DNA of 64,000 bases, taken from Chiridota heheva (lineage: Eukaryota > Echinodermata > Holothuroidea > Apodida > Chiridotidae). Numbering within the stretch: position 1 is the first letter of the stretch; every line of letters starts with the position of its first letter. The notes beneath the pieces are model-generated. The model saw nothing but the letters and a program-made list of their open reading frames with translations. It did not search any database and was not told the DNA's origin. The stretch lies in the NCBI GenBank assembly GCA_020152595.1, contig JAIGNY010001857.1, positions 2,173,501 to 2,237,500 of the forward strand, written 5' to 3'. Below, one piece after another: positions 60,981 to 64,000 of the stretch. The translations under genes were made by a program, and so were the position numbers.

Positions 60981-62149
60981 GTTTAATCGAAAAAAAATTC
61001 TATATGAAAAACTTTAGAAACCCAAGAAAACACATCCAAAGTAACGACTTTATAAGCGCCGGGGTAGCGTGGGAAACACCAACCACTGTGTGCTCGAGGT
61101 CTGTAAAGATAAAAAGGAAAGATTAGTTTCCCTGTAAATAGTACGCCGGAGAGACCCCCCCTCTGTCTCTCCCAAGCCCCAAAAAACAAGCTTGAAAATT
61201 AAAAACTTTGTCTTTAATTTATGTAAGAAAAATGAAAATATTCATACGCTGGTAACGTTAATACAAAAATAAGCTCTCTTGTAACAACTGTAGCTCCTTG
61301 GAGAAGCTAGGAGCCGACTCCCCGAACACCCGACGGAGACGTCGATCCAATGCGCATGCGCCAAAACCGGAAAAAAAAAATTGGCCTTATGCATACGAGA
61401 ACTTGTACTGAGATATCCTAACGTGTTAATACATAAGCATAGTATAACGCTAGGCTAACCTCATGGAAGGGCGGGGCCGAGGGTGAAAAACACTTAAACC
61501 CCGGGACAAGAGGTCCCCTAGACAGGCACACCTGGTGCTTTAGGACCTAAAACACCCGCCACGAAAGTATGACGCTCTCGAACTAGCCACTCGCTTTGTA
61601 CGAATGGAGACAAAAAACCGCTATCCTAAGTGTAGGCTACACGGGAAATCGTGTAGGTTCTGACCAAAGAAAACTCGGACCCATGACAACCTCGTCTTAC
61701 CTCGAAAGACTTGAACAGACGAGCCGGATGAGAAAAGGCAGCGTAAAAACCCACCAGGTAGAAGCTGCAAAGAAGAAACGAAAAGAAAAAGGTTAAATTA
61801 TAATAAAATAAAAATGGCCAGTTTCAGCGATGTTGTGCAATCAACGCGCTGAAAAGAGTGAGGGATTGAGGGATGGTAGAGAGGTATTATGGAGGTCAGG
61901 GCTTGGCTGGTTACTACGTTTTAGGGTCGGTTAGAAGTGCGTTAGAATCAGGTTATGTGACCAAATTGCATATATTAATAGCATGGAAGGTAAGGTGTAA
62001 CTTGAAGTAAATATATATATATAAATGGGGAAACCCACGGGTTGGTGTAAAACAATAGAAATATGGAAAAGTATAACTGACACTTGTATAGCCATCATGA
62101 TTTTACAATTAAGATGAACTTGATACACTTATCTCCATTTTACCAGCTT

Positions 62150-62535
62150 ACATCCCACCCACCCAAAACACAGCATCCTTTTTTTCTCAAATGCTCCGCT
62201 GTCGTCACATTTTTTCAAAAAACGACGACTTTTCACAAAGCTTTGCAGTTGTTCCAATACTTCCTACAAAAAGGCTACCCTTTCCAACTCCTCAAAGAGC
62301 AATTCAGCAAGGTAAAACACATCAAATGCAATAAACTCTTAACTTACAAATCCAAAGCACCCTTCGACCGCATTCCCATAGTCCACGCGTTTAACCCCTC
62401 CCTTTTGCCAGTCAACAAAATTCTACTAAAAGAATGGAGGGCTCTATCCACCAACCAATCCTCTGACCAACTGTTCTTTCTTCCCCTGAATGTGCGTCCA
62501 AACCTCAAACGGATTTTAACTAGCAGCCTCCCATG
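62150..62535 (+). pseudogene. Penelope-like retroelement fragment (downstream part of the reverse transcriptase)
   Basis: One open frame reads FLQKGYPFQLLKEQFSKV, then FDRIPIVHAFNPSLLPVNKI, then LNVRPNLKRILTSSLP. The pattern of a KGYP word, R-IP-V-x-x-FNP-LPxxxxI and RxxNLxxxLxxSSLP is typical of the segment after the reverse transcriptase core in Penelope-like elements. The polymerase core upstream and the GIY-YIG endonuclease downstream are missing. The frame runs directly into the 19-bp repeat array, giving a spurious 302-codon frame. Confidence 0.65.
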
Positions 62536-63850
62536 TCCCACGCCAAATTTGTGCCTCCCATGTCCCACGCGTCTTAAAACCTGGCCTCCCATGTCCCACG
62601 CACCAGATGCCTCCCATGTCCCACGTCATGGCATCCCATGTCCCACGCGGCATCCCATGTCCCACGCGGACCTCCCATCCCATGTCCCACGCGGCATCCC
62701 ATGTCCCACGCGGTACCTATGTCCCACATGGCATCCCATGTCCCACGTGGTATCCTATGTCCCACCTGGCATCCCACGTCCCACCCCACCTGTCCCACGT
62801 GGTATCCCATGTCCCACATGGCATCCCAACGTGTGTCACATTCTGTGTTACTCATGGCATCCCACCATGTCCCACATGGCATTCTACCCTGTTCAACATG
62901 GCATCCCACCCCATGTCAAACATGGCATCCCACCCCATGTCAAACATTCCAAAGGCTCCATAAGAAGTCTCATCCTAGCTATCAGTCCTTGATTGAACAT
63001 AATATGTATGAGAGTGTCACTTCATATAATAGCTTATATGCAAATGACTTGTTGAAATGGGGTGGGATCCCATACCATCCCATGTCCCACATGACATTCC
63101 ATCCCATGGCATTCCACCATATGCCCTGCATGGCATTCCACCATATTTCCTACATGGCATTCCACCATATTTCCTACATGGCATTCCACCCTGTTCCACA
63201 TGGCATCCCACGCCATGTCCTACATGGCATCCCACCCTATATCTCACATGATGTCCCATAGGCTCCATAAGAAGTCTCATCCTAGCTATCACAGTCCCTG
63301 ATTGAGCATACTATGTATGAAAGTGTCAGTTCATATAATAACTTATATGCAACTGACTTGTTGAAATGGGGTGGAATCCCATACCATCCCCCACATGACA
63401 TTCCATCCCATGGCATTCCACCATATGTCCTGCATGGCATTCCACCATATATCCTACATGGCAATCCACCCTTTCCACATGGCATCCAACCCCATGTCCC
63501 ACATGGCATCCCACCCTATGTCTCACATGATGTCCCATAGGCTCCATAGGAAGTCTCATCCTAGCTATCAGTCCCTGATTGAGCATACTATGTATGAAAG
63601 TGTCAGTACATATAATAACTTATATGCAAATGAGTTGTTGAATAAGAAAAAAAGGTGGAGTCCAATTATTATGCCTGATATTGTCCTTTGTGTATACAAC
63701 ATGATAAATATTATATCAAATGTCCCTCATGGCCCCCATCCATGTCTCACGTGGCATCCCTCCCTATGTCCATTACAATCACAACCTGTAACTAAAGCAT
63801 ACTAAATATACAAAAGTCTGGTCAGGTCATATACTGTAGCAACTTTATGC
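62536..63850. mobile_element. 19-bp-repeat element, right part, with about 290-bp higher-order units
   Basis: CCTCCCATGTCCCACGC units appear first at irregular spacing (62,527-62,640), then as a regular 19-bp array. From 62,945 there are three higher-order units, each with CCATAGGCTCCATAAGAAGT, CTATGTATGAAAGTGTCA, GCAAATGACTTGTTGAAATG and a few 19-bp units (62,950, 63,248, 63,537). The right end with ATTATGCCTGATATTGTCCT and GGTCAGGTCATATACTGTAG equals that of the 40,320-42,160 copy. There is no coding capacity. Confidence 0.8.
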
Positions 63851-63865
63851 ATTTTTTTGTTTTTT

Positions 63866-64000
63866 ATATATATATATATATATCTATATATATATATATA
63901 TTTATATATCTATATCTATATCTATATCTATATCTATATCTATATATACTTATACATATATATATACATATATATATACATATATATATACATATATATA
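63866..64000. repeat. TA-rich microsatellite running off the window end
   Basis: (TA)n with interspersed ATCTAT units and finally CATATATATA units, continuing beyond the window. Confidence 0.95.

Larger units (their letters stand above)
55507..62015. mobile_element. Large CpG-rich non-coding block bounded by inverted repeats (candidate new element)
   Basis: The left end AGCGGGGTAAATTTACTTCA and GTTATACCTTACCTTCCATG is matched by the inverse CATGGAAGGTAAGGTGTAAC and TTGAAGTAAATA at 61,980-62,013. Including the 55,244-55,411 unit, the inverted similarity at the two outer ends is about 160 bp. The interior is visibly richer in G+C and CpG than the rest of the window, full of CGTAGC, CCGTTA and GTACGT words. 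It contains several tandem arrays and no frame longer than about 150 codons. I recognise no transposase, polymerase or RNA gene. Both outer flanks are TA-rich, so a target duplication cannot be judged. Confidence 0.6.

Overview
The window looks like a piece of a repeat-rich, AT-rich nuclear genome of a marine invertebrate. Evidence: a protein gene split by 14-kb introns with GT/AG sites, degenerate non-LTR and Penelope-like retrotransposons, hAT, piggyBac and Tc1-type short DNA elements, tRNA-headed SINEs, and many minisatellites. Frequent TAGGCCTA-like words and the deuterostome-like form of the one gene would fit an echinoderm or similar animal, but that is a weak inference. There is no sign of bacterial, phage or organelle organisation.

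The one cellular gene I can support is on the minus strand and spans about 19,986-51,052 (31 kb). It encodes a USPL1-like SUMO isopeptidase (ubiquitin-specific peptidase-like 1). Four exons join in consistent phase: 50,182-51,052 (catalytic Cys), 49,273-49,398 (Cys pair), 35,134-35,297 (His box) and 19,986-21,290 (Asp box and C-terminal tail). The 5' exons with the usual N-terminal zinc finger were not found and may lie right of the window or be unrecognised. Three places in the exons need one extra base to keep frame. They could be assembly errors or decay of the copy.

Layout: 1-2,455, degenerate non-LTR retrotransposon (cut by the window edge). 3,050-19,440, mostly tandem arrays (units of about 15 to 51 bp, plus a 770-bp ATA tract), with a dispersed element carrying 300-330-bp internal repeats and three piggyBac-type MITEs inserted at TTAA. 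19,440-21,290, USPL1 3' end. 21,291-35,133, intron with a LINE remnant, a 19-bp-repeat element, a 1.2-kb hAT element with an 8-bp target duplication, a second endonuclease fragment and a 62-bp array. 35,298-49,272, intron with Tc1/mariner-like MITEs, a 420-bp tandem triplication, the largest 19-bp-repeat element and a GC-rich 19-bp minisatellite. 51,400-55,230, a SINE with an 11-bp target duplication and a 1,045-bp hAT-type element set in a TA tract. 55,240-62,015, a CpG-rich non-coding block of about 6.8 kb bounded by inverted copies of about 160 bp, with a near-palindrome at its left side; this is the best candidate for an undescribed large element. 62,150-64,000, a Penelope-like fragment running straight into the 19-bp repeat array, then TA-rich microsatellite to the end.

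Most long open frames in the window are by-products of tandem repeats and do not encode proteins.
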